Below, one piece after another: positions 41,896 through 51,263 of a DNA stretch of 64,000 nt. Where the stretch lies: NCBI RefSeq assembly GCF_027922005.1, contig NZ_BSEV01000029.1, positions 45,730 to 109,729 on the forward strand, written 5' to 3'. The stretch's first letter is position 1. The number at the start of each line of letters is the position of its first letter. The notes beneath the pieces are model-generated. The model had not been told where the DNA came from. It made no database searches and saw only the letters and a program-made list of their open reading frames with translations. The DNA comes from Streptosporangium carneum (lineage in GTDB: Bacteria > Actinomycetota > Actinomycetes > Streptosporangiales > Streptosporangiaceae). The position numbers and the translations under genes are program-made.

Positions 41896-43178
41896 CGCGG
41901 GCTCCGCGCGGCGTCCGGCGGCGCGCACAGCAGATCTTGGAGGACGTCGGCCAGGGCGGCGACCCCGGTCAGGCAGTCGGGCTCCTCCGCGTGCTCGTGC
42001 GGGGAGTGCGAGACGCCGGTGGGGTTGCGCACGAAGAGCATCGCGGTGGGAACCGCCGAGGCGAGGATGCCCGCGTCGTGTCCCGCGCCGGTCGGCAGGA
42101 CGGGCACCCCGCCGAGCACCCGGGCGAGGCGGTCCCTGAGCGGCACGTCGAAGTCGACGACCGGCGTGTAGGACTCGCGGGTGATCTCGGCGTCCCCGGC
42201 CGCGGCGGAGATCTCCTCGACGAGGGCGTCCAGCGTCGCGGAGTCGGCGGCCCTGGAGTCGAGCCAGGCGGTCACCAGGGAGGCGATCGCGTTGGTCCCG
42301 TTCGGCTCGACGCGGATCTTGCCGAAGGTCGCCAGGGCTCCGGCGGCCCGCGCCCGCTCCCTGGCGGCGAGCACGGTGGCCGCGTAGTCCAGCATGGGGT
42401 CGCGGCGGTCCTGGAGGCGGGTGGTGCCCGCGTGGTTGGCCTCGCCCCTGAAGTCGAACCGCCAGCGGCCGTGCGGCCAGATGGCGGAGGCGACGCCCAC
42501 GGGGTACGGCGTGTCCGCCAGGTGTCTGCCCTGCTCGACGTGGAGCTCGACGAACGCGCCGACGCGGGAGAGCCGCTCGTCGTCGCGGCCGATCGCCGAG
42601 GGGTCCTGTCCCGCGCGTTCCATCGCGTCCGCGAGGAGAACGCCGTCGCCGTCGCGCAGGCCCCGCGCGTGGCCCGGCTCGAGGATCCCCGTCATCAGCC
42701 GCGACCCGACGCAGGCGACGCCGAACCTGGCGCCCTCCTCGTCTCCGAAGTTGACGACGGCCAGCGGACGGTCCGGCCTGACGCCCCGCCGCGCGAGCGC
42801 GTCCAGGGCGGCGAAGGAGGCCACGACGCCGAGCGGCCCGTCGTAGGCGCCGCCGTCCGGCACCGAGTCCAGATGGGAGCCGGTGACGACGGCGTCACCG
42901 GCCGCGGGATCGCCGAGCCAGGCCCACTGGTTGCCGTTGCGGTCGACCTCGTAGGTCAGGCCCCTGCTCCGCGCCTGCTCGGCGAACCAGGCACGGCACT
43001 CGCCGTCCGCGGCCGTCCAGGCGTGACGCCGGTAGCCGCCCGTGGCGTCGTAGCGGCCGACGGGAAGCAGCTCCCGCCACATCCGGCGGAAGCCCTCCTC
43101 GACCTCCTCGACCCGCTCGGCGTCCTGACTCCGCCGGGCCGGCCGAACCTCGCCGAGCCCCTCCTGTGCGTCCCTCAC
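41892..43178 (-). CDS. M20-family allantoate/N-carbamoyl-amino-acid amidohydrolase in the hut operon
   Basis: 428 residues. M20/AmaB-type metal sites: GSHLDSVPDGGAYDGPLGV, FGDEEGARFG, VELHVEQG, GEANHAG and GHDAGILA, with the final His in GVSHSPHEHAEE. The family hydrolyses ureido or N-carbamoyl/allantoate substrates with two metal ions. In hut pathways running through HutF, N-formyl-glutamate must be deformylated, usually by HutG; HutG is absent here while this enzyme is locked between hutU and hutF by GTGA overlaps. It may therefore act as the N-formylglutamate hydrolase (inference from context). Confidence 0.88.
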   Translation of the reverse strand: MRDAQEGLGEVRPARRSQDAERVEEVEEGFRRMWRELLPVGRYDATGGYRRHAWTAADGECRAWFAEQARSRGLTYEVDRNGNQWAWLGDPAAGDAVVTGSHLDSVPDGGAYDGPLGVVASFAALDALARRGVRPDRPLAVVNFGDEEGARFGVACVGSRLMTGILEPGHARGLRDGDGVLLADAMERAGQDPSAIGRDDERLSRVGAFVELHVEQGRHLADTPYPVGVASAIWPHGRWRFDFRGEANHAGTTRLQDRRDPMLDYAATVLAARERARAAGALATFGKIRVEPNGTNAIASLVTAWLDSRAADSATLDALVEEISAAAGDAEITRESYTPVVDFDVPLRDRLARVLGGVPVLPTGAGHDAGILASAVPTAMLFVRNPTGVSHSPHEHAEEPDCLTGVAALADVLQDLLCAPPDAARSPR

Positions 43179-44845
43179 GCGTCGCCCTCGCGCATCGGAA
43201 CCCGCACCTCGCGCTCGTCGGCGATCTCGGCCGCCCGGTCGTATCCGGCGTCGACGTGCCGGATGACGCCCATGCCGGGGTCGTTGGTCAGCACCCGGCG
43301 GATCTTCTCCCCGGCCAGAGCCGTGCCGTCGGCGACCGAGACCTGACCCGCGTGGATGGAACGCCCGATGCCGACGCCGCCGCCGTGGTGGATGGAGACC
43401 CAGGACGCGCCGGAGGCCACGTTCACCATGGCGTTGAGCAGCGGCCAGTCGGCGATCGCGTCGGAGCCGTCGAGCATCGCCTCCGTCTCCCGGTACGGCG
43501 AGGCGACCGACCCGCAGTCGAGGTGGTCACGGCCGATCGCGACCGGGGCGGACAGCTCGCCGGAGGCGACCATGTCGTTGAAACGCTCGCCCGCCCTGTC
43601 GCGCTCGCCGTACCCGAGCCAGCAGATGCGCGCGGGGAGTCCCTGGAAGTGGACCTTCTCCCCGGCCATCCTGATCCAGCGGGCCAGCGACTCGTTCTCG
43701 GGGAAGAGCTCCAGGATCGCCCTGTCGGTCCTGGCGATGTCGGCGGGGTCGCCGGAGAGCGCCGCCCACCGGAAGGGGCCCTTGCCCTCGCAGAACAGCG
43801 GCCTGATGTAGGCGGGGACGAACCCGGGGAAGTCGAAGGCCCGGGCGTAGCCCGCCAGCTTGGCCTCGCCGCGGATGGAGTTGCCGTAGTCGAAGACCTC
43901 GGCCCCCGCGTCCTGGAAGCCGACCATGGCCTCGACGTGCCTGGCCATGGACTCGCGGGCGCGCTGGGTGAACCCCTCGGGGTCCTTGGCGGCCTCGGCG
44001 GCCATGTCCTCGAAGGCGACGCCGAGCGGCAGGTAGGCCAGGGGGTCGTGCGCCGAGGTCTGGTCGGTGACGACGTCGATCTCGGCGCCGCGCGCGAGCA
44101 GCTCGGGAACGGCCTGCGCCGCGTTGGCCTCGACGCCGATGGACAGCGGCCTGCGGGCGTCGCGCGCCTCGTAGGCCAGGCGCAGGGCCTCGTCGAGGTC
44201 GGCGGCCTTGACGTCGAGGTAGCGGTGCTCGATGCGCCGGTCGATGCTGCGGGGGTCGCAGTCGATGCAGATCGCCACGCCGCCGTTCATGGTGACCGCG
44301 AGAGGCTGGGCGCCGCCCATGCCGCCGAGCCCGGCGGTGAGCGTGATCGTCCCGGCGAGGGAGCCGCCGAACCTCTTGGCGGCGACGGCGCCGAAGGTCT
44401 CGTAGGTGCCCTGGAGGATGCCCTGGGTGCCGATGTAGATCCACGACCCGGCGGTCATCTGCCCGTACATGGTGAGCCCGAGCTGTTCGAGCCTGCGGAA
44501 CTCCGGCCAGGTCGCCCAGTCGCCCACCAGGTTGGAGTTGGCGATGAGCACGCGCGGCGCCCACTCGTGGGTGGTCATCACGCCGACAGGGCGGCCCGAC
44601 TGGACCAGCAGGGTCTCGTCGCCCTTGAGCGTGGCCAGCGTCCGCACGATGGCGTCGTAGGAGCGCCAGTCGCGTGCGGCCTTGCCGGTGCCGCCGTAGA
44701 CGACGAGCTTGTCGGGGTGCTCGGCGACCTCGGGGTCGAGGTTGTTCATGAGCATCCGCAGGGCGGCCTCCTGCTGCCACCCTCGTGTGTTCAGTCCCGT
44801 CCCGCGCGGGGCCCTGATCGGCCCTCGGCCGCTCTCCTCAGCCAC
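43175..44845 (-). CDS. hutU: Urocanate hydratase
   Basis: 556 residues from the GTG at 44845, which has GGAGG eight bases upstream; an upstream in-frame start would add 14 residues without a ribosome site. Signature stretches: GWQQEAALRMLMNNLDPEVA, YGGTGKAARDW, GQMTAGSWIYIGTQGI, TAGLGGMGGAQPLAVT, CGSVASPYRETEAM and VSIHHGGGVGIG. It adds water to urocanate using NAD as electrophile. First gene of the operon hutU-amidohydrolase-hutF-hutI; divergently nothing, but an RpiR gene lies directly upstream in the same direction with an inverted repeat in between. Confidence 0.97.
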   Translation of the reverse strand: MAEESGRGPIRAPRGTGLNTRGWQQEAALRMLMNNLDPEVAEHPDKLVVYGGTGKAARDWRSYDAIVRTLATLKGDETLLVQSGRPVGVMTTHEWAPRVLIANSNLVGDWATWPEFRRLEQLGLTMYGQMTAGSWIYIGTQGILQGTYETFGAVAAKRFGGSLAGTITLTAGLGGMGGAQPLAVTMNGGVAICIDCDPRSIDRRIEHRYLDVKAADLDEALRLAYEARDARRPLSIGVEANAAQAVPELLARGAEIDVVTDQTSAHDPLAYLPLGVAFEDMAAEAAKDPEGFTQRARESMARHVEAMVGFQDAGAEVFDYGNSIRGEAKLAGYARAFDFPGFVPAYIRPLFCEGKGPFRWAALSGDPADIARTDRAILELFPENESLARWIRMAGEKVHFQGLPARICWLGYGERDRAGERFNDMVASGELSAPVAIGRDHLDCGSVASPYRETEAMLDGSDAIADWPLLNAMVNVASGASWVSIHHGGGVGIGRSIHAGQVSVADGTALAGEKIRRVLTNDPGMGVIRHVDAGYDRAAEIADEREVRVPMREGDA

Positions 44846-44910
44846 GCTTCCGCCCTCCAGACGTCGGCTGCCCACCGACCTGTTCAAATAGATATATTCA
44901 CTTGTATCTC

Positions 44911-44928
44911 GACTGAATAGTTTCAGTC
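44911..44928. promoter_or_regulatory. GACTGAA-TAGT-TTCAGTC inverted repeat in front of hutU
   Basis: A perfect 7-bp inverted repeat with a 4-bp spacer lies in an AT-rich stretch 66 bp upstream of hutU, between it and the RpiR gene. Further TATTCA/TGAATA half-sites overlap it. A good candidate operator for the neighbouring regulator. Confidence 0.6.
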
Positions 44929-44934
44929 AACAAC

Positions 44935-45801
44935 CTACTCGGCGAAGAGTTCCCTGGCGGCGGCCGACACCTCGAACGCCTCGAGACGCCCCTCCGCGCC
45001 CGGCATCTCATCGCACATCGCCTCCAGCAGGACCCGGCCGAGCATCATGGGCCCGCAGGCGGTGTCGAAGACCAGGCTGGTGCCCACGGCGGCGGCGAGC
45101 ACCACGTCGGACAGCGCGGCCGCGGGCGCGAAGGCGCTGTCGGCCACGGTCACCACGCTCAGCCCGGCGTCCCTGGCGACGCCGAGGGCGTCGGTCAGCT
45201 CGGCCGGGTAGCGGGGCAACGCGAAACAGAGCAGCGCGCTCGCCCCCGCGGCGGCGGCCTGCTCGATCCGGTCGGCGAGCATGGAACCCCCCTCGTTGAG
45301 CAGCCGCACGTCGGGGTGGACCTTGGCCGCGAAGTAGGCGAAACCCGCGGCCTGCGCCGCGGCGGCGCGCAGTCCGAGGACGGGCAGGGGCCGGGAGGCG
45401 GCCAGCAGCCGCGCGGCCCCCGCGACCGGCTTGGGATCGCCCAGCATCCCGGCGAGGCGCTGAAGGTTGGCGATCTCGGCGAGGACGGCCCGCTGGTGCT
45501 CGTTCGGCCCCGCGTCCCCCGCCTGCTCGTCCGCACGCGCACCCGGGACGCCCGCGTCGGGGGAGCCGAGCTCACGGAGCTGCCTGCGCAGGGCGGGGTA
45601 TCCGTCGAAGCCGAGAGCCATCGCGAAGCGGGTCACCGACGGCTGGCTCACCCCCGCCAGTTCCGCGACCTCCACGCTGGACAGGAAGGCCGCCTCCGCG
45701 GCGTGCTGGACCAGGCAGTGCGCGATCCGACGCTGAGCCGGCGTCAGCCGGTGCCCCTCGAACAGCCGCAGCAGGCGGGATCCGGCGTCGTCATGGTTCA
45801 T
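44935..45801 (-). CDS. MurR/RpiR-family regulator, probable hut regulator
   Basis: 288 residues. N-terminal RpiR HTH (LTPAQRRIAHCLVQHAAEAA, VSQPSVTRFAMALGFDGYP) and a C-terminal SIS-type domain (about 120-280; LPVLGLRAAAAQAAGFAYFA, DAGLSVVTVADS) that binds sugar phosphates or other small acids. Position just upstream of hutU suggests control of histidine use; RpiR-type hut regulators are plausible but I infer this only from context. ATG start with GGAG five bases upstream; longer start frames lack support. An inverted repeat lies upstream at 45925. Confidence 0.88.
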   Translation of the reverse strand: MNHDDAGSRLLRLFEGHRLTPAQRRIAHCLVQHAAEAAFLSSVEVAELAGVSQPSVTRFAMALGFDGYPALRRQLRELGSPDAGVPGARADEQAGDAGPNEHQRAVLAEIANLQRLAGMLGDPKPVAGAARLLAASRPLPVLGLRAAAAQAAGFAYFAAKVHPDVRLLNEGGSMLADRIEQAAAAGASALLCFALPRYPAELTDALGVARDAGLSVVTVADSAFAPAAALSDVVLAAAVGTSLVFDTACGPMMLGRVLLEAMCDEMPGAEGRLEAFEVSAAARELFAE

Positions 45802-45924
45802 GGTTCTCCTCAACGGCCCCGGGAGGGCGAGGTGACACGGTGACGTCGAGCCTTCCCGCACCCCAGGCTCGGGCGCGCTCGACACCCCTTCCGATCATTG
45901 ACATATCTTCATTCACCATGAAGT

Positions 45925-45942
45925 CTGCATGGCTACATGCAG
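45925..45942. promoter_or_regulatory. CTGCATG-GCTA-CATGCAG inverted repeat upstream of the RpiR gene
   Basis: Perfect 7-bp arms with a 4-bp spacer, the same geometry as the hutU site, 124 bp upstream of the regulator start; a weaker CTTCA/TGAAG repeat is at 45907-45923. The remaining spacer 45802-46229 shows no other supportable gene and also carries the divergent promoter of the DUF574 gene. Confidence 0.55.
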
Positions 45943-46229
45943 AGCGACAAGCAGTCCCTAATGGCGTATTCGGTCGGTGCGTGAAGCCTGGCCGCTCGGC
46001 CGCCGACGGTGCTTTCGACGGTTTCCCGAAGCCATGCCGGTCGTTCCCTGGACTTCCGTGCCAGGCCCGGACGCCAGAGGCGTGATCATACGGAGAACGG
46101 GACACGAGCCGGATGGGAAGGGCAGAAATCATCGCAGCTGGAGCCACCGGTTGCCGGAATACGCCCCCCAGGCATAACAAAAGCGGATACTCTCCGCAGA
46201 AAATGGATCTGCTGGATGGAGAGAGCATC

Positions 46230-47048
46230 GTGGCATCGTCGAGGCCCCAGCGGCCGAGGCTCGACACCACGACCCCCAACATGGGACGGGTGGCCGACTA
46301 CTTCCTCGGGGGCAAGGACAACTTCGCCGTCGACAGGGAGGCGGCGGAGGCCGCGCTGGCCATCACTCCCGAGCTGCCCGCGCTCTGGCGCGAAGGGCGG
46401 CGCTTCCTCGGCAGGGCGGTGCGCTTCCTCGCCCAGGAGGCGGGCATCCGGCAGTTCGTCGACATCGGCTGCGGCCTGCCCACCCAGGGCAACGTGCACG
46501 AGATCGCCCACTCGGTCGCGCCGGACGCGCGGGTGGTCTACGTCGACAACGACCCGATGGTCGTGGTGCACGGCCAGGCCCTTCTCCAGGACGACCGGCT
46601 GACCGTGGTCATCGAGGCCGACGTCCGCGAGCCGGAGCTCCTGCTGTCCCACCCCAGGCTCACCGAGATGATCGACCTCGACGAGCCCGTGGCGATCCTG
46701 CTCTTCGGAGTGCTCCAGGACATCCCGGACGACGCCCTGGTCCTGCAGATCTCCGACCACCTGCGCAAGGCGATCTCCCCGGGCAGCTACATGGCCATCT
46801 CGCAGCCCGTCTCCGACCTGCGTCCCGAGGCGACCGCGAAACTCGCCGCCTTCTACCAGGACGAGGGCGCGATCAGCGGTCCCCGCCGCGAGGGCCTGCG
46901 CACCAAGACCGAGGTCGAACGCTGCTTCGAGGGGCTCGACCTCGTCGACCCCGGCGTCGTCTACATCCCGCAGTGGCGCCCCGACGGGGTCGTGCTCCAC
47001 CGGCCCGACTCGATATGGGTCGTCGGCGGGATCGGCCGCAAGGCGTAG
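46230..47048 (+). CDS. SAV2177-type (DUF574) SAM-dependent methyltransferase
   Basis: 272 residues. The family opening PNMGRVADYFLGGKDNFAVD is followed by the SAM-binding FVDIGCGLPTQGNVHEIA and YVDNDPMVVVHG, and ends WRPDGVVLHRPDSIWVVGGI. This family is greatly expanded in actinomycetes, often next to XRE/DUF5753 regulators, and its substrates are unknown. Start GTG 46230 fits the usual family N-terminus and follows GGAGAG; ATG 46203 would add nine residues. A truncated second copy lies 4.4 kb downstream. Confidence 0.9.
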   Translation: MASSRPQRPRLDTTTPNMGRVADYFLGGKDNFAVDREAAEAALAITPELPALWREGRRFLGRAVRFLAQEAGIRQFVDIGCGLPTQGNVHEIAHSVAPDARVVYVDNDPMVVVHGQALLQDDRLTVVIEADVREPELLLSHPRLTEMIDLDEPVAILLFGVLQDIPDDALVLQISDHLRKAISPGSYMAISQPVSDLRPEATAKLAAFYQDEGAISGPRREGLRTKTEVERCFEGLDLVDPGVVYIPQWRPDGVVLHRPDSIWVVGGIGRKA

Positions 47049-47161
47049 TCCACCGGCTCCGGTCCCACAGGTTCCAGCCCCACAGGCCACGGGGAACGGA
47101 CCGGGGCACAGCGGCGTGATCGGGTGGCGCGGCGGCCCCGCACGGGTGACACAGTGACCGT

Positions 47162-50100
47162 ATGCACGTGGACATCCTGGGGCCGCTGACCGTGACGGCG
47201 GGCGGCTCGGCCGTCGAGATCGGAGGGGCGCGGCTTCGGGTGCTCCTGACCCGGCTCGCCCTGAGCGCCGGACGTGTCGTCACCGTCGAGGAGCTCTCGG
47301 ACGCGCTGTGGCCCGAGGACAAGCCCGCCGACCGCGCGAACGCCGTGCAGTCCCTGGTGTCCAGGCTGCGCCGGGCCCTGCCGGACGCGTCGGCGCTGAG
47401 CTCGGTTCCCGGCGGCTACCGCCTCGACGTCCCGCCGGACGCCGTCGACGCGCACCGGTTCGAACGGCTGGCCAGGCAGGGGCGGCGCGCGCTCGCGGAC
47501 GGGGACCCCGCGACCGCCGCGCCGCGGCTCCGCGAGGCGCTCGGGTTGTGGCGGGGCCTCGCCCTGGCCGACGCCTCCGCCTTCCCCTTCGCGACCGCGT
47601 ACGTCGCCGGACTCGACGAGACGCGGCTGACGGCGGAGGAGGACCGCGCGGAGGCGGAGCTGGCGACCGGTCACCGCCCCGACCGGACGGCCGACCTGGT
47701 GACCGGGCTCTCCGTGCTCGCGGCCCGGCATCCGCTGCGGGAGCGGCTGCACGGTCTGCTGGTGCGGGCGCTGGCCTCGGCGGGACGCCAGGCGGAGGCC
47801 CTGACCGCCTACGAGGACTTCCGCCGCAGGCTCGCCGACGAGCTGGGCGTCGACCCCGGACCGGAGCTGCGGGAGATCCACCTGGCCGTGCTCCGCGCCG
47901 ACAGGACGCCGCCCCTGGGACGCGGGAGACGGGGCAACCTGAGGACGCCGCTGACCAGCTTCGTCGGACGGGACCGGGAGATCCGGCGGATCGGCGAGCG
48001 ACTCGAGGAGGGCAGGCTGGTCACGCTGGTCGGCCCGGGAGGGGCGGGGAAGACCCGGCTCGCGACCACCGTCGCCGCGCGCCTTCCCGAAGGGGCCTGG
48101 CTGGTGGAGCTGGCGCAGGTGACCGACCCCGCGGACGTCCCGCAGGCCGTGCTCGGCGCGCTGGGCGATCCGGGCCTGGCGGGAGGGATGCCCGCCGTGA
48201 CGCGGGACACGATGACCCGCCTCGTCGAGGCGCTGTCCGCCGACGACGCCCTCCTGGTGCTGGACAACTGCGAGCACCTCGTGGACGCGGTCGCCCGCCT
48301 GGCCGACGAGTTGCTCGGACGCTGCTCCCGGCTGCGGGTGCTGGCCACGAGCAGGGAACCGCTCGGGATCCTGGGAGAGGCCCTGTGTCCCGTGCCCCCG
48401 CTGGAGCTGCCCGAGCCGGGGTCCGCGCCCGAGCGGAGCCCCGCGGTGCGGCTCTTCCTGGACAGGGCGGCGGCCGTACGGCCCGGCTTCACCCTCCGCG
48501 ACGAGGTGCTGGAGATCTGCGAGCGGCTGGACGGGCTGCCGCTGGCGATCGAGCTGGCGACCGCCAGGCTTCGTTCCCTCGGCGTCGAGCAGGTCGCCGC
48601 CCGTCTCGACGACCGGTTCCGCCTGCTCACCGGCGGCAGCCGTACGGCCCTGCCCCGGCACAGGACGCTGCGCGCCGTGGTCGGCTGGAGCTGGGACCTC
48701 CTCGACGACGCGGAGCGCGACCTCGCGGAGCGGCTCTCGGTGTTCCCCGGAGGGGTCACGCTGGAGGCCGCCGAGCGGCTCGGCGGCACCCTGGACCTGC
48801 TGTCCGCCCTGGTGGACAAGTCGTTGCTCCAGCCGGTCGAGGGGTCGCGCCACCGGATGCTGGAGACGATCAGGGAGTTCGGGCTCGAACGCCTGGCGGA
48901 GAGCGGGAGGATCTCCGAGGTCAGAGCCGCCCACGCCGCCTGCTTCCTGGAGCTGGCCGAGGCGGCGGAGCCGCACCTGAGAGGTCCGCGGCAGCTGGTC
49001 TGGATGGACCGGCTGGAGGCGGACGGCGACAACCTGCTCGCCGCGCTGCGCTTCGCCGCCGACACCGGCGACGCCGACACGGCGGTACGACTGGTCGCGG
49101 CGCTGAGCCAGTGGTGGGCGATCCGGGGCAGATACGTGGAGGCCGCGGGGTGGCAGCGGCTCGCCCTCGACGTTCCCGGCGAGTCGCCGAAGCGGGCACG
49201 GGCCATCGCGACGGGCCTGTACCTGGTCAACACGGCGGTCTCGGGGAACCACGGCGCGCTGGAGGGCATCGTCGCCCGGATGCGGGAGCTCCTCGCCGAG
49301 ACGGGCCCCGACCCGGAGCACCCCGTCCTCGCCCTGCTCGAGCCCGGCCTCGCCCTCTTCACCGACGACACGCCCCCGGGGCCGACCTCGGCCGAGCGGT
49401 CGCTGAACCACCCGATCCCCTGGACCAGGGCGATGCTCCGGATGCTGCGCGGCTTCCTCAGGGAGAACGACGGCGACCTCGCCGGGATGCGCCAGGACAT
49501 GACGGTCGCGGCCGAGGAGTTCCGCGAGGCCGGAGACCGCTGGGGGCTGGCCAACGCGCTGACCTCCCTCTCCGACGGGCATATGGCGTTCGGCGAGTTC
49601 GACGAGGCCGTCGGGACCCTGCGGGAGGCGATCAGGCTGGTCCAGGAGCTGAACCCCGCCGACCCCGCGGGCCGCCAGCGGATCTGGCTGGCGACCGTGC
49701 TGGTGCACAAGGGCGAGGTGGAGGCGGCCCGCGAGCAGCTGCTGGAGATGGCGGAGCTGGACGCCAGGGGGTGGTCGGCCAGGGACGTCGCCTTCGCCGG
49801 GCTCGGCCTCGGCGACCTGGCCCGCCAGGAGGGGAACCTGGAGGAGGCGGCCGGGCACTACGCCGCGGCGACGGCCGCCATCGCGAACGCGCCCGTCGTC
49901 TCGTCGCAGTTCCTCGCCTTGGTCCTGAGCTCCCAGGCACGGCTGGCGATGGACCTGGGAGACCTGGAGACAGCCGGGGCGCAGGTCGCGGAGGCGGTCG
50001 GTCAGGCGATCGAGGCGAAGGACATGCCGGTGCTGGCCAGGGCCGGGGTCGCCGCGGCGGCGCTGTGGGCGTGCCGCGGCGACCACGCCCTGGCCGCGAG

Positions 50101-50302
50101 GACTCTCGGCGCGGCCGAGCTGCTCAGGGGGACGTCCGACCGGTCCAATCCCGAGGTCGCGCATCTCGCCGAACGGCTCCGCCGCGAACTGGGCGACGAC
50201 GCCTACGAGGCGGCCTACGCCGCGGGCCGCGACCTGGACCGGGCGGGGGCGCTGGCCCTCGTTCAGGGCGGCGAACCGGGCGGTCAGGCGCGGCGGCGGT
50301 AG
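47162..50302 (+). CDS. SARP / NB-ARC / TPR transcriptional regulator (1046 aa)
   Basis: Winged helix and BTAD (about 1-245; MHVDILGPLTVTAGGSAVEI, VQSLVSRLRRAL), then the ATPase beginning TSFVGRDREIRRI with Walker A GPGGAGKT at 291-298, ALLVLDNCEHLVD, and LATSREPLGILGE, then a TPR-like C-terminus. The GILGE and WSWDLL motifs match the LuxR/SARP ATPases distinct from the AfsR type at 1.8-5.0 kb. It probably activates a pathway; no cluster is adjacent, so the target may be the neighbouring methyltransferase or a distant locus. No clear ribosome site precedes the ATG; transcription may start very near it. Confidence 0.9.
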   Translation: MHVDILGPLTVTAGGSAVEIGGARLRVLLTRLALSAGRVVTVEELSDALWPEDKPADRANAVQSLVSRLRRALPDASALSSVPGGYRLDVPPDAVDAHRFERLARQGRRALADGDPATAAPRLREALGLWRGLALADASAFPFATAYVAGLDETRLTAEEDRAEAELATGHRPDRTADLVTGLSVLAARHPLRERLHGLLVRALASAGRQAEALTAYEDFRRRLADELGVDPGPELREIHLAVLRADRTPPLGRGRRGNLRTPLTSFVGRDREIRRIGERLEEGRLVTLVGPGGAGKTRLATTVAARLPEGAWLVELAQVTDPADVPQAVLGALGDPGLAGGMPAVTRDTMTRLVEALSADDALLVLDNCEHLVDAVARLADELLGRCSRLRVLATSREPLGILGEALCPVPPLELPEPGSAPERSPAVRLFLDRAAAVRPGFTLRDEVLEICERLDGLPLAIELATARLRSLGVEQVAARLDDRFRLLTGGSRTALPRHRTLRAVVGWSWDLLDDAERDLAERLSVFPGGVTLEAAERLGGTLDLLSALVDKSLLQPVEGSRHRMLETIREFGLERLAESGRISEVRAAHAACFLELAEAAEPHLRGPRQLVWMDRLEADGDNLLAALRFAADTGDADTAVRLVAALSQWWAIRGRYVEAAGWQRLALDVPGESPKRARAIATGLYLVNTAVSGNHGALEGIVARMRELLAETGPDPEHPVLALLEPGLALFTDDTPPGPTSAERSLNHPIPWTRAMLRMLRGFLRENDGDLAGMRQDMTVAAEEFREAGDRWGLANALTSLSDGHMAFGEFDEAVGTLREAIRLVQELNPADPAGRQRIWLATVLVHKGEVEAAREQLLEMAELDARGWSARDVAFAGLGLGDLARQEGNLEEAAGHYAAATAAIANAPVVSSQFLALVLSSQARLAMDLGDLETAGAQVAEAVGQAIEAKDMPVLARAGVAAAALWACRGDHALAARTLGAAELLRGTSDRSNPEVAHLAERLRRELGDDAYEAAYAAGRDLDRAGALALVQGGEPGGQARRR

Positions 50303-50330
50303 GCACCGAGGAGGATGTCCGGATCTCTCC

Positions 50331-50366
50331 GGGCGCTCAGATCTCCTTGGGCGCTCAGATCTCCTT
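50331..50366. repeat. 18-bp tandem duplication across the XRE stop codon
   Basis: GGGCGCTCAGATCTCCTT occurs at 50331-50348 and 50349-50366. On the minus strand each copy contains the Lys-Glu-Ile-stop codons, so the end of the gene has been duplicated without changing the protein. Confidence 0.9.
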
Positions 50367-51263
50367 GAGGATCCGGCGGAGGGTGGCGGCCGCGGCGCCC
50401 GGCTGTTCGGCCTCGATGTCCAGACGGTTCATGAGGTGCCAGTAACGCTCGGTCTCGGCCGGCTTGTCGAGGTAGAGGGCTCCGGCGAGCTGTTCGAGGT
50501 AGACCACGTCGGGAAGCTCCCCCTCGGGGAAGCGCAGGATCGTGATGGGCCCCGCGGCCCCCGGGTGGGCGCCCGCGCACAGCGGCATGATCTGGACGGT
50601 GACCTGGGGAAGCTCGGAGACGCGGATGAGGTGCTCGATCTGGGCGCGCATCGTCGCGGGACCGCCGATGAGACGACGCAGCGCCGTCTCGTCGATCACG
50701 GTCCACAGCTTGGGCGGGTTGGAGCGGCGGTGCAGCAGCTCCTGGCGTCGCATCCGCAGGGCGACCCGGCGCTCGACCTCGGGGCCCGTGACGTCGCGGC
50801 GGCCGAGCTGGATGACGGCGCGGGCGTACTCCTCGGTCTGCAGCAGGCCGGGGACGAACTGGACCTCGTAGCTGCGGATGACGCAGGCGGCCTGCTCAAG
50901 TCCGAGGTAGGCGTCGAACCAGCCGGGCACCACGTCGCCGTAGGCCTGCCACCAGCCCGGCACCCCGGCCTGTTCGGCCAGCGAGAGCAGGGTCGCGCGC
51001 TCGGCGTCGTCGGTGACGCCGTACAGGGTGAGGAGGTCGGCCACGTCACGACGCTTGAAGCTCGTGCGGCCCAGCTCCAGCCTGCTGATCTTGGAGTGCG
51101 ACGCCCGGATCGCGTTGCCCGCCTCCTCGCGGGTGACACCCCTGGCCTCACGCAGACGGCGCAGCTGCGCCCCGACCAGCATCCGCGAGACCGTGGGTCC
51201 CGCCTGCCGGTGATCCTGGAGGGACTCGTCCAGGTCGCTTACGGTCGTCCGAACAGTGCGCAA
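50355..51263 (-). CDS. XRE-family regulator with DUF5753 domain
   Basis: 302 residues. HTH at about 30-90 (LRRLREARGVTREEAGNAIR, ASHSKISRLELGRTSFKRRD) and DUF5753 at about 100-290 (YEVQFVPGLLQTEEYARAVI, RMRRQELL, HLIRVSELPQVTVQIMP, VVYLEQL). These regulators are abundant in actinomycetes and often sit beside DUF397 or DUF574 genes. TTG start at 51263 with GGGAG five bases upstream; ATG 51182 is a shorter alternative. It is divergent from a truncated DUF574 gene, the usual partner arrangement, now broken. Confidence 0.9.
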   Translation of the reverse strand: MRTVRTTVSDLDESLQDHRQAGPTVSRMLVGAQLRRLREARGVTREEAGNAIRASHSKISRLELGRTSFKRRDVADLLTLYGVTDDAERATLLSLAEQAGVPGWWQAYGDVVPGWFDAYLGLEQAACVIRSYEVQFVPGLLQTEEYARAVIQLGRRDVTGPEVERRVALRMRRQELLHRRSNPPKLWTVIDETALRRLIGGPATMRAQIEHLIRVSELPQVTVQIMPLCAGAHPGAAGPITILRFPEGELPDVVYLEQLAGALYLDKPAETERYWHLMNRLDIEAEQPGAAAATLRRILKEI

